DNA of 64,000 bases from an uncultured Glaciecola sp. (GTDB lineage Bacteria; Pseudomonadota; Gammaproteobacteria; Enterobacterales; Alteromonadaceae), in assembly GCF_937770335.1 (NCBI RefSeq), contig NZ_CALJHY010000007.1:310001-374000 (forward strand). Direction: 5' to 3'. The first letter of the stretch is position 1. Each line of letters opens with the position of its first letter. Shown piece by piece: positions 47,490 to 57,002 of this stretch. Under the pieces are notes generated by a model. It worked only from the letters and a program-made list of their open reading frames with translations. It was not told the DNA's origin and made no database searches. Position numbers and translations under genes: made by a program.

Positions 47490-47828
47490 ATGAATAGCAC
47501 AGCAGAATTAATACAAGAATACTTAACACTTACGCGCGATGTGATGCCCTTGCTGGCTCAGCAGATGAAAGTAGAGCAAGGCAAAGGAAGTACAAAAAAA
47601 TGGCCCGTTAGACACGATCATTGCTTCCAACGAATCGTGCTCGATAACATTTGTGAAGGCGCGTGGTACGAATTTATCAAGTCACCTGCTTACCAACATT
47701 TAAACGCCACTCAAGCAAAAGCAGCAGTTTTGTTATGTAGGCGCATTATTAATGGGAAGGTAGATTTAACTCAGCTGAACGAATATTCGCTTAAGTGGCG
47801 GCAAAAACAACACACTTTTTCATTTTAA
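47490..47828 (+). CDS. Conserved hypothetical protein (112 aa)
   Basis: A 112-residue soluble protein with WPVRHDHCFQRIVLDNICEG and WYEFIKSPAYQHLNATQ. The (R/H)xDHCFxRI core followed by a Trp-containing helix and a C-terminal LNxxSLxWR element recurs in a family of small bacterial proteins of unknown role. No membrane span, signal or nucleotide-binding motif. Probably co-transcribed with the DUF4149 gene. Confidence 0.65.
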   Translation: MNSTAELIQEYLTLTRDVMPLLAQQMKVEQGKGSTKKWPVRHDHCFQRIVLDNICEGAWYEFIKSPAYQHLNATQAKAAVLLCRRIINGKVDLTQLNEYSLKWRQKQHTFSF

Positions 47829-47924
47829 ATACGTAAGCAGAAAAATGAGTAAACGAACTTCTCAAAAAGATGCTGCAAACGTTAATTTTGCTAACTAGAG
47901 TGTTCAAGTTATTTTGGGCTATTA

Positions 47925-48200
47925 TCCAACCATCACAGCGTAGCCACATGCTTTGTGTCAATCGGTGACGGCACAATAGCGGCCTAATTGGCGATTTATG
48001 TAATAACTCCCTTGATCGCTATGGCGCATGACCTCTTTAGATCTTCCTCGACTTTCATAAGTCATACTTAACTCCGGGCAAATTTAATTACTATCGGGCG
48101 AGCGACTGAACGCCCATTAAATCGATTTTCGTGCAAATAAATCTATGACAACCGAAAGGTAGGCCCAGCGATTTCCTGTTCAGATATACGCAATAAGTGC
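47925..48200 (-). pseudogene. IS3-family transposase remnant
   Basis: On the minus strand, with stops and slips, one reads WAYLSVVIDLFARKSI, a WAFSRSPDS segment, then MTYESRGRSKEVMRHSDQGS and HRLTQSM. These correspond to the rve-type integrase core of IS3-family OrfB (VIDLFSRxxVGW and HSDQGxxYTSxxF), covering two of the three DDE positions. Several in-frame stops make it inactive. Confidence 0.75.
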
Positions 48201-48367
48201 CGCCTATAAACTGGGAATTTCTTTGATATTAGCTCTTATCGGTATTCATAAAGAGAGAGTAAACATATCCATATTTCATGTTAGTTATTTATTTTTAAAA
48301 TTAAAACCTCGCTCGTTGCCCTTTAATTTCTTGTGCTTTACTGAGATCGTACTATTTTCCCACGGAC
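48201..48367. other. Spacer without recognised gene
   Basis: A short plus-strand frame (48223-48420) overlaps the end of the S9 peptidase gene and looks fortuitous. Confidence 0.4.
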
Positions 48368-50329
48368 TTATTGACCAATATTTTTATCTAAGAATTCAAG
48401 CACACCTTTGTATAAAGTAGCTCGTCCTTCCTCATCATAAACACCGTGCCCACTTCTACTAAAGTTCAAATATGGCACCACTTTTCCAGCGTCTTCAAGT
48501 CGTTCTAACATTTTTTCTGCATTGATGACCGGCACCCTAGAATCTTTGTTACCGTGAATTAACATAACATTAGCCTTTATTTTGTCAGCATGATTTACCG
48601 GTGAAAATTCGTTTAACTGTTGCTTATCTGTGCCTATTACTTTATTCAAATAAGCTTCTCCGCCCATAGCACTCATCGTATCGCTTTGAGTGTATGCGTA
48701 ATTTAAATCATAAATTCCTACATAACCAATGGCGCACTTAAATGCTTCTGGCGCCCTAACCGCAGCCATTAAGGCTGCATAACCGCCGTAACTAGCGCCA
48801 TATAAACACACACGATTTGGGTCGACAGGAAAGTTAACAACCGCATGTTCACTGCCATCAATGATATCTTGAATCATCTTCCCACCCCATTGTAAATGAC
48901 CTGCTCGCTGAAATTTATCACCGTACCCGCCACTCCCGCGATAGTTTACTTGTAACACTGCATATCCACGATTGGCGAATAGTTGCACTTCGCCATCAAA
49001 CGACCAGTAGTCTCTAATACCGTGGGGGCCACCATGTATCATGTCAACCATAGGCACTTTTTTATTTTCAATTATATTAAGTGGTAAAGTGATATAGCCG
49101 TTTATATCTAAACCATCATCAGTAGAAAATTGAATTGGTTGCTTACTGGCCAGTAGTCTTGGATCGAGCCAAGAGCGGTTAGCCCATATAAAATCCGCAC
49201 TTTTAGTTACTTTGTCAAACAGATAGTACGCGCCAGGGTTTGTATCGCTGCTAACGTAGACTAACGCTAGGTCTCCAGTTTGACTAGTAATTGACACTTG
49301 TTGACTTGGAAATGCATCCACTAATTGTTTATGTAAAGTAACCGTTTTGCTTTTGCCTTCAGCATAGGTATAGGCGGCTTTGTCAGGAAACGTGAACCCA
49401 ATAACTGGTTTGTCTAGTTCAGGATCCCAGTCAAACCATTCGACATCGCTTTTTAAGTCTGTAAATAGCTGAGAGTACATACCTGTTTTTATATCTAGTT
49501 CAAATACTGTACTTAATTCAGCCTCGCCAACAGAGCCACTGAAATAGACATACTGACCATTTTTACTTACGCCAATTGGTACGTGCCCTTTGGTTTGTTC
49601 ATTATTTAGATTCGTCCACTGTGCATCGTCATTTTTTCGGTAGGCAAATTCAGTTTCAAAATTATCATTTCTCCAGCGCACAAACCTAATTTGTCCATCC
49701 TCGTTAGCAAATGGTGTTGCCCCTGGAAAAGGCAGTGTTTCAACCTTTATTTTTTTACCTGAATAAATGTTTAAGCGACTAATAACCGACGGTTTTTTTC
49801 GATTATCAAAATAAGTGTTTCCTATTAAGGTCCATGGATATTCGACAATTAATATGTTTTTATCGTTATCAGCAAGGATACTAATAATCTCTGGTGTTGC
49901 TTTGCTATTCTCTCGTTTTGCAAGTCTACTGCCAGTCGAAACCTCCCCGGCTCGGTACCCATACAATATCTGATCTCTTTTACCATCAACATTAATTGCA
50001 AACAACTCACCGGTAGCAACAGGTCTATCAGAATAAGAAACAGCTTCTCTAAACTGATACACAATACGTTCGTCATTAATCCAGTAAGCAGAGTGAATCT
50101 CGTCACCGTCGTTTGGTCTAACGCCGCCTACTATCTGCATAGTTTTAGTATTTAGAAAAAGAAGGAAGACGCGCCCTTCTACGCGAAAACGCGCAGATAA
50201 ATGTTTGCCATCAGGTGACAACTCCAGATCAAGATAGTCACCATGCTTAACAAAGTCTTTGATAGGCAGTTCGGTGGGCATTGCAACGAATGAAATAAAG
50301 AAAAACAAAAAAATAATTACTCTTGCCAT
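48368..50329 (-). CDS. S9-family peptidase (prolyl oligopeptidase / dipeptidyl aminopeptidase type)
   Basis: A 653-residue exported peptidase: a signal peptide (IIFLFFFISFVAMPTE), an N-terminal beta-propeller (~residues 30-390), then an alpha/beta-hydrolase domain. The catalytic serine lies in GASYGGYAALMAAVRAPEAF, the aspartate in HGNKDSRVPV and the histidine in SRSGHGVYDEEGR. The substrate strand HGGPHGIRDYWSFDG provides the oxyanion region. It cleaves short peptides in the periplasm or outside the cell. It stands alone with a normal family length. Confidence 0.9.
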   Translation of the reverse strand: MARVIIFLFFFISFVAMPTELPIKDFVKHGDYLDLELSPDGKHLSARFRVEGRVFLLFLNTKTMQIVGGVRPNDGDEIHSAYWINDERIVYQFREAVSYSDRPVATGELFAINVDGKRDQILYGYRAGEVSTGSRLAKRENSKATPEIISILADNDKNILIVEYPWTLIGNTYFDNRKKPSVISRLNIYSGKKIKVETLPFPGATPFANEDGQIRFVRWRNDNFETEFAYRKNDDAQWTNLNNEQTKGHVPIGVSKNGQYVYFSGSVGEAELSTVFELDIKTGMYSQLFTDLKSDVEWFDWDPELDKPVIGFTFPDKAAYTYAEGKSKTVTLHKQLVDAFPSQQVSITSQTGDLALVYVSSDTNPGAYYLFDKVTKSADFIWANRSWLDPRLLASKQPIQFSTDDGLDINGYITLPLNIIENKKVPMVDMIHGGPHGIRDYWSFDGEVQLFANRGYAVLQVNYRGSGGYGDKFQRAGHLQWGGKMIQDIIDGSEHAVVNFPVDPNRVCLYGASYGGYAALMAAVRAPEAFKCAIGYVGIYDLNYAYTQSDTMSAMGGEAYLNKVIGTDKQQLNEFSPVNHADKIKANVMLIHGNKDSRVPVINAEKMLERLEDAGKVVPYLNFSRSGHGVYDEEGRATLYKGVLEFLDKNIGQ

Positions 50330-50474
50330 TAGTGGAGCTCCTTGAGATGCAGGCGACTAGGGTTCTGTTTGTAAGTCGCTATTCCGTTGTTGTCCTTAAC
50401 AACGTATCAAATGAATTTATATAATTCCAGCCATTCATGCATTTCTGTTTCAATTTTGTTACGTAGACCTGTAA

Positions 50475-50565
50475 AGCTGTTAAATTGCAATTTGTATCGA
50501 CTTCACTACTTCAGCGGCATGGAAACGATAAAAAATTTGGGCCTTTGTCTCTAACAACGCTATGG
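50475..50565 (+). repeat. Partial third copy of the long non-coding repeat
   Basis: GTTAAATTGCAATTTGTATC followed by ACTTCAGCGGCATGG matches 4371-4460 of copy A and the equivalent part of copy B, with more divergence. Only ~90 bases are present. Confidence 0.6.
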
Positions 50566-50587
50566 GTTTTAATTTGCTGAATGTCAT

Positions 50588-51184
50588 TTACCCTATACCT
50601 ACATACCTAGGATTAGAAGCTATTCTACCAAGCCATAATTGAATCGCTGGATATTTAGATAGATCAAATCCGCCTTCTGGTGCTACATGCGTGTACATAT
50701 ATAGTGCTATATCGGCAGTAGTTAGTTTGTCGCCGACTAAATAAGGTGTTTTTAGTAGTTGAGCTTCCATAACGTAAAGTGCCTTATTGCCGCCTTCTTG
50801 TTTTGATTCATAATCAGCACGATGAGTTTCTGGTAACCCAAGATATTTTGCAATGTAACGTGCCGCAGCAATAAAAGGCTCATGACTGTATTGCTCAAAG
50901 AACTGCCATTGTTGAACTTTAGCAAATTGAAAGTTGTTCTTGGGAAGTAATTCACTCTCAGAGGCTAAAAAGTTTAAAATAGCATTAGATTCAGAGAGGT
51001 AGCTACCATCAGACAACTCAAGCAGTGGGATTTTACCGTTTGGATTTTTTGCCAGAAATTCGCAAGTTTGATTTGCACCAGCAAGGATATCAACATGAAC
51101 CCACTCATGCTCAATATCCAATAAGGCACATAGCAATTTAACTTTGTAGCAATTTCCAGACTGTATATCACCGTAGATTTTCAC
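50588..51184 (-). CDS. Glutathione S-transferase family protein
   Basis: A 198-residue GST with a thioredoxin-like domain (VKIYGDIQSGNCYKVKLLCA), the cis-Pro/SNAIL region NPNGKIPLLELSDGSYLSES and the C-terminal helical domain ending in LVGDKLTTADIALYMYTHVA. The Ser/Cys near residue 9-11 is the likely glutathione-activating site. I take the GTG at 51184, with AGGAG five bases upstream, as the start; the frame from 51214 lacks such a site. The substrate is unknown. Confidence 0.85.
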   Translation of the reverse strand: MKIYGDIQSGNCYKVKLLCALLDIEHEWVHVDILAGANQTCEFLAKNPNGKIPLLELSDGSYLSESNAILNFLASESELLPKNNFQFAKVQQWQFFEQYSHEPFIAAARYIAKYLGLPETHRADYESKQEGGNKALYVMEAQLLKTPYLVGDKLTTADIALYMYTHVAPEGGFDLSKYPAIQLWLGRIASNPRYVGIG

Positions 51185-51804
51185 AAATACTCCTTTTTGG
51201 TATGTAGCACCCATTTAATTGACTCATAATGGTTTGCTAAAACGTGCAGCTGAGCGAAACAGAGCAAACTGTTAGTAGCCCCGCTTGATATACACTCCAT
51301 AGTAACAACCAGCGACAAACATACAATAGCGCACCCTCTTTTCTAAGGTGATTTGTAGAAATATGTCTGGGTCTTATGCATTCATAGTAGTCCAGCAAAC
51401 TGCTTTATTATAAATAAAAAGCTCAATAAGCCTTGCATAAATAGAATTACATAAAAGTATTATAAATAAAGTTTATCCTATTATTGTATTAATTTAATGG
51501 TTTCATTACGTTACGTGGCCATCAGTACAATAGTTTATATACAAGCTTTTTATTAGCTTTATTTGATCTAATATTTTTATTGATATCTCGAACCTACGTA
51601 CTATTCTTATTATGAAAAAGCCAAACCTGCCTAAAAGCAGGGACGGAAAACTACGGAACATCGTTACCTACGAGACGCCAATTTCGACGCCACGAAGAAC
51701 CCTAAGACCGCCGAGTTACCAGTCACTTGAAGTAAGTCGATCTCTGTTTTTGTCCGACTATAAGTATGCGACTAATCGCAATAACTTAAATCATGGAGAC
51801 TATA
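51185..51804. other. Intergenic region
   Basis: About 620 bases. A 68-codon plus-strand frame (51612-51818) without a ribosome site runs into the next gene's start and is probably not real. No other feature seen. Confidence 0.45.
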
Positions 51805-52185
51805 ATGTATTTTTCTAAAGTAAAATTAATGATGGTAGTGATTACACTTACAACTACAAATATTGCAACTGCTGGCAACAGCCGACTATATGTCGCTAAT
51901 GACAATTCTATTGAAACTAGAATTTGCGTTGCTGCAGCTACTGGCTCAAAACTGCGTTTGAAGAGCCAGATAGACAAAATATCAAGCTCGAAGCTCATGA
52001 GCCCAAAGTATCGAATGGTAGCGAATCAACTGAACTGTAACGGTATTAACGTTGCAGATTTCGCTACGCTGGCGGGCAATATTGAGGTTGCTAATAAGCT
52101 TAGATCATATCGCAGTAATAGTGTAGAAATTCGCGATATCGCCGCTGTTTATAATGGCAATGTAACCATTAATGGTAGTTATTAA
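51805..52185 (+). CDS. DUF3718 exported protein
   Basis: A 126-residue exported protein with a signal peptide (VKLMMVVITLTTTNIATA). A DUF3718-like domain follows: SIETRICVAAATGSKLRLKS, then LNCNGINVADFATLAGN. Two Cys may form a disulfide. The family is widespread in Alteromonadales and of unknown function. The ATG at 51805 is preceded by GGAG; the ATG at 51793 overlaps that site and is rejected. A strong hairpin follows the stop. Confidence 0.8.
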   Translation: MYFSKVKLMMVVITLTTTNIATAGNSRLYVANDNSIETRICVAAATGSKLRLKSQIDKISSSKLMSPKYRMVANQLNCNGINVADFATLAGNIEVANKLRSYRSNSVEIRDIAAVYNGNVTINGSY

Positions 52186-52196
52186 GTTAAATAATA

Positions 52197-52234
52197 CTTT
52201 GATTCCAAGCTAAATGTATTGCTTGGAATCAAAG
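52197..52234. terminator. Bidirectional hairpin terminator
   Basis: CTTTGATTCCAAGC and GCTTGGAATCAAAG form a perfect 14-base stem around TAAATGTATT. It lies between two convergent genes (the DUF3718 gene and the zinc-ribbon gene) and probably serves both. Confidence 0.75.
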
Positions 52235-52282
52235 CTTTCAGGATCAGGTTCCTCATCGTGCGAATACCCGATGTACAGTCAA

Positions 52283-52789
52283 TCAGTAGCCTTTTGTAAA
52301 TAAGACGCCTTTGCATTTTGGACAAGGCGGTATATGCCCAGTATGCTTTAGATGCACTTCTTGGCTGCATGCCTGGCAGGTTAGAGTGCCAGCGGATGTC
52401 ATCTCACCGGTCTAGAATGTAATCGATTTTTTTGTTTGAACACTCAATGAGTGAAGTGTATCACCGGTAAATTCGAGTACTGTTGCGAGCGAGGAAAGTG
52501 CTCCTGCGCCTATTCTGGCGGGATTAAGCCGTTCTTTAGCGTCAGTGCCAAGTTGCTGGGCATAAGATATACTTTCGTCTAAATCGCGCGCAAGATATTG
52601 TTTAAGCTCCTCTCCTTGTTCCTTGCTGAAAGTCTTGATTTCCGTTAGCTGCTCTTGGGCTTTTTCCAGCGCTATTGACATTGATTCACGCCCACGCTCC
52701 TTTCCTGATAAGTAAAGTTCCTTGAATTTATTAGCCAGCAGATCATACTGCTGCGCCAATTTTGCTTTATCTTGATCGTCTCTTGCCAT
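52283..52789 (-). pseudogene. YbeL-like zinc-ribbon protein (DUF1451 type) with an in-frame TAG
   Basis: The first 125 codons encode a charged helical region (LAQQYDLLANKFKELYLSGK ... ARDLDESISYAQQL), then TAG at 52412-52414. The same frame continues without a shift for 42 codons: TGEMTSAGTLTCQACSQEVH, LKHTGHIPPCPKCKG and a natural TGA. This order, coiled helix then a CxxC...CPxC zinc ribbon beginning GxLxC, is the YbeL/DUF1451 architecture. One base change therefore splits an otherwise intact gene. Truncation of the zinc ribbon or TAG readthrough are the alternatives. Confidence 0.8.
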
Positions 52790-53105
52790 GAATTACTCCT
52801 AGAGAATAAGGTATTAAAATTTATGCCTTCATGCTTATCAGCGTCTACACGATAAATAATGCGCTAGGGAGCTTAAAATGTTTTGATTTAAATCAAAATT
52901 GGGTAAAAAAACAATGTGCTGTGATAGGGATTATTTGTTGATTAGTGTTCTAGGGGGAAATGGTTTCATGTTCAACGCTACAAACTATGTCATTCCTGTA
53001 GAGTAGAGACTAAAGTGTAAATACGAAATGAAGGACGTCTTTCCTCTCATTAACAAATACATCGCACGAGAAGAATATTTTTGAGAACTAATCTCTTTAA
53101 CGAGA
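52790..53105. other. Intergenic region
   Basis: About 315 bases. A perfect 10-base hairpin (AACTAATCTC / GAGATTAGTT, 53087-53112) overlaps the end of the GGDEF fragment. No gene. Confidence 0.5.
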
Positions 53106-53567
53106 TTAGTTCCTCTCAGTTTTAGCCCCCTCTTCTATCAATAACTTCTTGGTCTCAAAGTGAACGCGATTTCGTCCTCTATTTTTAGTCTCATAAAGCG
53201 CAACATCATCATTTTCAGTTAACTCAGAAGCGGTTGTCTCTTGTCCTACTATTAAGTTAGTCACGCCTAAACTTACCGTTACACATTTTATGTTTGCCAC
53301 GGTGCTACCAGAATGAGCTATATTTTTATCTATAATTCGTTCTTGAAGATTATTAGCAAACCACACCGCGCCATCCAATTCTATATTGGGCAAAATAATT
53401 GCAAATTCTTCCCCTACATATCGAGCAACCATGTCGCCTTGTCGAGAAACTAAACTTTGTGCAATTTCTGCGATTTGAATTAGGCAATTGTCTCCTCTGA
53501 CGTGACCGTATTTGTCGTTATATTCCTTAAAACAGTCAATATGAAACATGATTAAACACAACATCAC
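53106..53567 (-). pseudogene. GGDEF domain fragment
   Basis: A 153-codon frame covering most of a GGDEF domain: LIMFHIDCFKEYNDKYGHVR, then MVARYVGEEFAIILP at the active-site position and ETKNRGRNRVHF at the end. The signature is VGEEF rather than GG(D/E)EF, so diguanylate cyclase activity is doubtful. The N-terminal end is missing (the domain starts within its first strand) and no sensor domain precedes it. It is likely a leftover of a larger signalling gene. Confidence 0.7.
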
Positions 53568-53589
53568 CTATGTGTAATTTAATACTACC

Positions 53590-54261
53590 CTACTGGCGCT
53601 GAAATTCACTCTGTATCTCAATCTCGACTTCGTCACCAACGACAGGAACGAATTTTTTCAAACCAAAGTTAGAACGTTTAAAACGCAGATTGGCAGTAAA
53701 GCCAACTGTATATATTCTAGTCAGTGGATTGTTAGCTGCGCCGTTCAGTTTTGCGGTCATTAAAACAGGCTTAGTTACTCCTAAAAACGTGAGTTCGCCT
53801 TCTACACTGAGTTGTTCTTCCTCGTTTTTCTTAATCGAAACACTGCGAAACACAGCTTGAGGAAAGTTTAGAGTGTTTAACCATGAGTTTCCTATAAGTG
53901 TTGTTTCGAAAGCTGGATTATTCACATCAATGCTGCGCATATCGATTATCGCTTCAATGGTCGAGTTTTCAATGTTATTGGGATCAAAATTTAGGCTGAC
54001 ATCAAATTTATTAAATCGACCCACATAGCTCGAAAATCCCATGTGATTGATTTTAAATAATAACGCTGCATGGTCTTTATCAAGTTTATAGTCACCCGCT
54101 TTAATTTGAACAATTTCTTGTTTTAAGGTTGGTTGTAACCAACTTACACATGAACTCGTTAGAAGAAGTATAGAAACTATTAGGAATATTCTATAACGCT
54201 TTTGATTTAAGCGTTTTCGAGGTGAACGTCTAAATATATATAATAGCCCCAGCATGTTCAT
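53590..54261 (-). CDS. YceI-family lipoprotein
   Basis: A ~223-residue envelope protein with a basic N-terminus and lipobox-like end (LLLTSSCVSW). A YceI lipocalin-like domain follows: AGDYKLDKDHAALLFKINHM, GRFNKFDVSLNFDP, NFPQAVFRSVSI, GELTFLGVTKPVLM and KRSNFGLKKFVPVVGDEVEI. YceI proteins bind isoprenoid-like or amide lipids in the periplasm. I start at the ATG of MNMLGLLY because the longer frame up to 54345 lacks a site. It is monocistronic as far as can be seen. Confidence 0.85.
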   Translation of the reverse strand: MNMLGLLYIFRRSPRKRLNQKRYRIFLIVSILLLTSSCVSWLQPTLKQEIVQIKAGDYKLDKDHAALLFKINHMGFSSYVGRFNKFDVSLNFDPNNIENSTIEAIIDMRSIDVNNPAFETTLIGNSWLNTLNFPQAVFRSVSIKKNEEEQLSVEGELTFLGVTKPVLMTAKLNGAANNPLTRIYTVGFTANLRFKRSNFGLKKFVPVVGDEVEIEIQSEFQRQ

Positions 54262-54302
54262 CTGTATCCTTGTTATGATTAATCTTATTCTGTAGATATT
54301 AA

Positions 54303-54500
54303 TTACGTATTTTGTACAATTGTTAAACACACTGTTAATTTGCAATCAACAAATTTAAGCATTCGATTTACTAATTCTGGTACGGCTATAATACTTGCAT
54401 CCATATTTTTATCTATAGATATTAATATGTCACATTCACTAGTTTCAATACGTTGTCGAATAAAGAAGTCAAATATGTCCTCTAGGTTGTCGCTACTCAA
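54303..54500 (-). pseudogene. Unrecognised short frame, possibly a gene remnant
   Basis: A 65-codon minus-strand frame (SSDNLEDIFDFFIRQRIETS and so on, ending LTVCLTIVQNT) that seems to continue upstream to about 54530 with no start. It has alternating strands and helices but I cannot name the family. It lies between YceI and other broken genes. Confidence 0.25.
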
Positions 54501-54674
54501 CGTTACCCTCGCATCATAGCTATCATTTTTAGTATGTTCAGTTTTTGAACTCCCTGAAACTTCTCGTTCCAGCGTATAGGCTTAAAGTTTATTTAAATTA
54601 AAAAAACGGAAGCTTGAATCGACTGTTTTGTTGAGGTTTATCACAACACCCTCAATATTTCATAGAAACTCATT

Positions 54675-54896
54675 TTAAGACTTTACCTTAGCGTTTTTCA
54701 TTATCTTTTTTCTAATTACACTTGTTCCAGCAAGTTTGTCATGCCAGCCTTGCTTCTTCTCATCTATACCGACACATATAATACCTAATAAAAAAGATAT
54801 CATAGTAACGTAGTTAGCAAAATAACGACCAATAAATTGATCTATCGTTGGCTTTTCTTCAGTTCTAGTATCAACGATAGTCAGGCAGAGCAGGCT
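54675..54896 (-). pseudogene. RDD-family membrane protein, C-terminal fragment
   Basis: A frame with no start, ending at TAA 54675-54677, encodes DQFIGRYFANYVTMISFLLG, then DEKKQGWHDKLAGTSVIRKK. The KxxGWHDKxAGTxV element after a membrane span is the diagnostic end of RDD-family proteins. The N-terminal half with the RDD motif is missing. It is directly joined to the MlaA-like remnant. Confidence 0.7.
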
Positions 54897-55530
54897 TTAA
54901 AAATGCCCTCCCAATACATAATTTAACGGATACACAAAACCCTCGGTAATAATTGATGCGTTATTTATTAGATCTGATTGCCCAAGCAACGGCAAGACAA
55001 TATATGCGCCGCTTGCGACATCGTAATTCATTAGCGTTTGCAAAAAGCTCTGAGGTTTTGCCTCTAAACCAAACCATGTAGCTGCTGGATCAAACAAACC
55101 GCGTACCTCAACCGCAGAGCTAACAAGAAAAAGGCCTAAATTATTGCCTGCTTCACCTATTTCTTCAATGAGGGTATTGTTGATCAAATTAATAGGTTCT
55201 CGGATATTACTAAAAACACTGGAAACTGACTCGAGAGACTGTTGAGGATTTGAAGTCCAGCTTCCTTGTTATTACCCGCCTGCATTGGGTCCGTTGCAGA
55301 GATGAATGTGAGCTCTATCGTTAGTAAACCACTACCAGTTTGAATTGTGGTCGGTTTGTAATTAGATAATGACTTTGATTCTGGTGCCTGAATCAAGTCA
55401 TTGGACACTCCAGTTTCTGTCCATTGTATTGGGTTTGAGTTGGCTGCAGACGTAACTTCTGGTTTTAAAAAACAGGTAAATAAAAAATACCAAACACGAT
55501 AGGGACAACTATTTTAATTTTTATTAACAT
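54897..55530 (-). pseudogene. MlaA/VacJ-like outer-membrane lipoprotein, frameshifted and truncated
   Basis: An ATG at 55530 opens a lipoprotein-like signal (IKIVVPIVFGIFYLPV). One slip later comes CFLKPEVTSAANSNP, then the frame that encodes SNDLIQAPESKSLSNYKP. Another slip gives NIREPINLINNTLIEEIGEA, then VEVRGLFDPAATWFGLEAKP and GAYIVLPLLGQSDLIN. The NxREPxNxxN, GLFDPAxxxGLE and GPYxVLPLLGPS-like motifs are typical of MlaA/VacJ, which removes misplaced phospholipids from the outer membrane. At least two frameshifts and loss of the C-terminus make it non-functional. It is presumably a second, divergent paralogue. Confidence 0.6.
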
Positions 55531-55649
55531 TAGGTATTTTGGCTTAGAATAACAAAATACACAATAATATTTCATATCTTTTTACTGTAGTATCTGGAGC
55601 CAATTTTTACGTCAGCTTGTGCAGAAGAGTTGGCAATAGAGTGGCTAGT

Positions 55650-55678
55650 GGTAAACAGTTGCAGGTTAACTGTTTACC
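55650..55678. terminator. Hairpin after purT
   Basis: GGTAAACAGTT and AACTGTTTACC form a perfect 11-base stem around GCAGGTT, just past the purT stop. No long T-run on either side. Confidence 0.5.
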
Positions 55679-55684
55679 GTTAAT

Positions 55685-56875
55685 TTAATAGAGCACCTCT
55701 ATACTGCTTGATACTAACTTAGCATTTTCTATTGCTTTTACTGTATTTTCACCCCGTGCAATAGCGACTCCTAAGCGCCGAGTACCGTCAATATTTGGCT
55801 TCGCAAATAAACGCAACTGTGAACCGGGAACTAAACCCAAAGCTTGGCTTAGGTTGGCAAACTTAATATCTTGTGATTGGCCATTACCCAAAATGACACT
55901 CGACGCTGTTGGACCATACTGAGTAATTGTCCCGATTGGCAAGCCTAAAATGGCCCTCACGTGCAAGGCAAATTCAGATAAATCTTGAGACATAAGCGTG
56001 ACTAAACCGGTATCGTGGGGGCGCGGTGAAACTTCATTAAAGTAGACCTCATTGTCTTTCACAAAAAACTCCATACCAAATAGTCCATAACCTCCCAATT
56101 CTTTAACAACCTTGGTCGCTATTTGTTGCACTTTTTGCAATGCAACTTCGGACATTATTTGTGGTTGCCAGGATTCACGATAGTCACCATCTTTCTGACG
56201 ATGGCCAATAGGTGCACAAAAATGAACCCCGTCAACAGCACTAACGGTTAATAATGTAATTTCATAATCAAACGGGACAAAGCCTTCCAAGATGACCCGT
56301 CCAGCACCGCTGCGACCACCTTCTTGGGAATAGGTCCATGCAGATTCTAAATCTGCTTCTGACTTGATAACACTTTGCCCTTTGCCTGAGCTGCTCATCA
56401 CAGGCTTAATAACACAAGGGATCCCAATTTCTTTTACCGCTCGTATATATTCATCTTTGCTGTCGGTAAATACATAAGGGGATGTTTTAACACAAAGCGT
56501 TTCAGCGACAAGGCGCCGAATTCCTTCCCTATTCATAGTTAGCTGTGTTGCACGCGCGCTTGGTACAATATTAAAGCCCTCAGCTTCTAATTTTATTAGT
56601 GATGCTGTCGCAATAGCTTCAACTTCAGGGATAATAAAGTCAGGCTTCTCTATTCGAATAATATCTTCTAAACGTTCTCCATCAAGCATGTTGAGGACGT
56701 ACGAAGAATGCGCTATCTGCATTGCAGGTGCATTTGCATAGCTATCTGCAGCAATGACTTCAATACCAAGTCGCTGTAGTTCAATGGCAATTTCTTTACC
56801 AAGTTCACCGGAGCCTAATAAAAGGGCTTTTGTTGCGCTATTCGATAGAGCACTACCAAAAAAAGAACGACTCAT
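55685..56875 (-). CDS. purT: Formate-dependent phosphoribosylglycinamide formyltransferase PurT
   Basis: A 396-residue ATP-grasp enzyme that makes formyl-GAR from GAR, formate and ATP in purine synthesis. Signatures include [20 protein letters not shown] at the N-terminus, the PEVEAIAT segment, [19 protein letters not shown] (ATP-binding) and [20 protein letters not shown] with HDTGLVTL (metal-binding Glu/Asn). Length matches the E. coli enzyme. The ATG of MSRSFFGS fits the family start; the upstream in-frame ATG at 56941 adds 22 untypical residues. Confidence 0.95.
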   Translation of the reverse strand: MSRSFFGSALSNSATKALLLGSGELGKEIAIELQRLGIEVIAADSYANAPAMQIAHSSYVLNMLDGERLEDIIRIEKPDFIIPEVEAIATASLIKLEAEGFNIVPSARATQLTMNREGIRRLVAETLCVKTSPYVFTDSKDEYIRAVKEIGIPCVIKPVMSSSGKGQSVIKSEADLESAWTYSQEGGRSGAGRVILEGFVPFDYEITLLTVSAVDGVHFCAPIGHRQKDGDYRESWQPQIMSEVALQKVQQIATKVVKELGGYGLFGMEFFVKDNEVYFNEVSPRPHDTGLVTLMSQDLSEFALHVRAILGLPIGTITQYGPTASSVILGNGQSQDIKFANLSQALGLVPGSQLRLFAKPNIDGTRRLGVAIARGENTVKAIENAKLVSSSIEVLY

Positions 56876-57002
56876 AATATTTAACTCACTGTTTGATTGA
56901 AAGTGGCTTATCTGAGCTAGAATAATATCAGAAAAGTCCATTGAGTTGATGTAAAAACCGATACTGGAATATATGTTTTTTTAATTTATTTGATGAAGTT
57001 AC

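Noticed and set aside
51612-51818. 68-codon frame before the DUF3718 gene
   Set aside because: No ribosome site and it runs into the ribosome site and start of the real gene.
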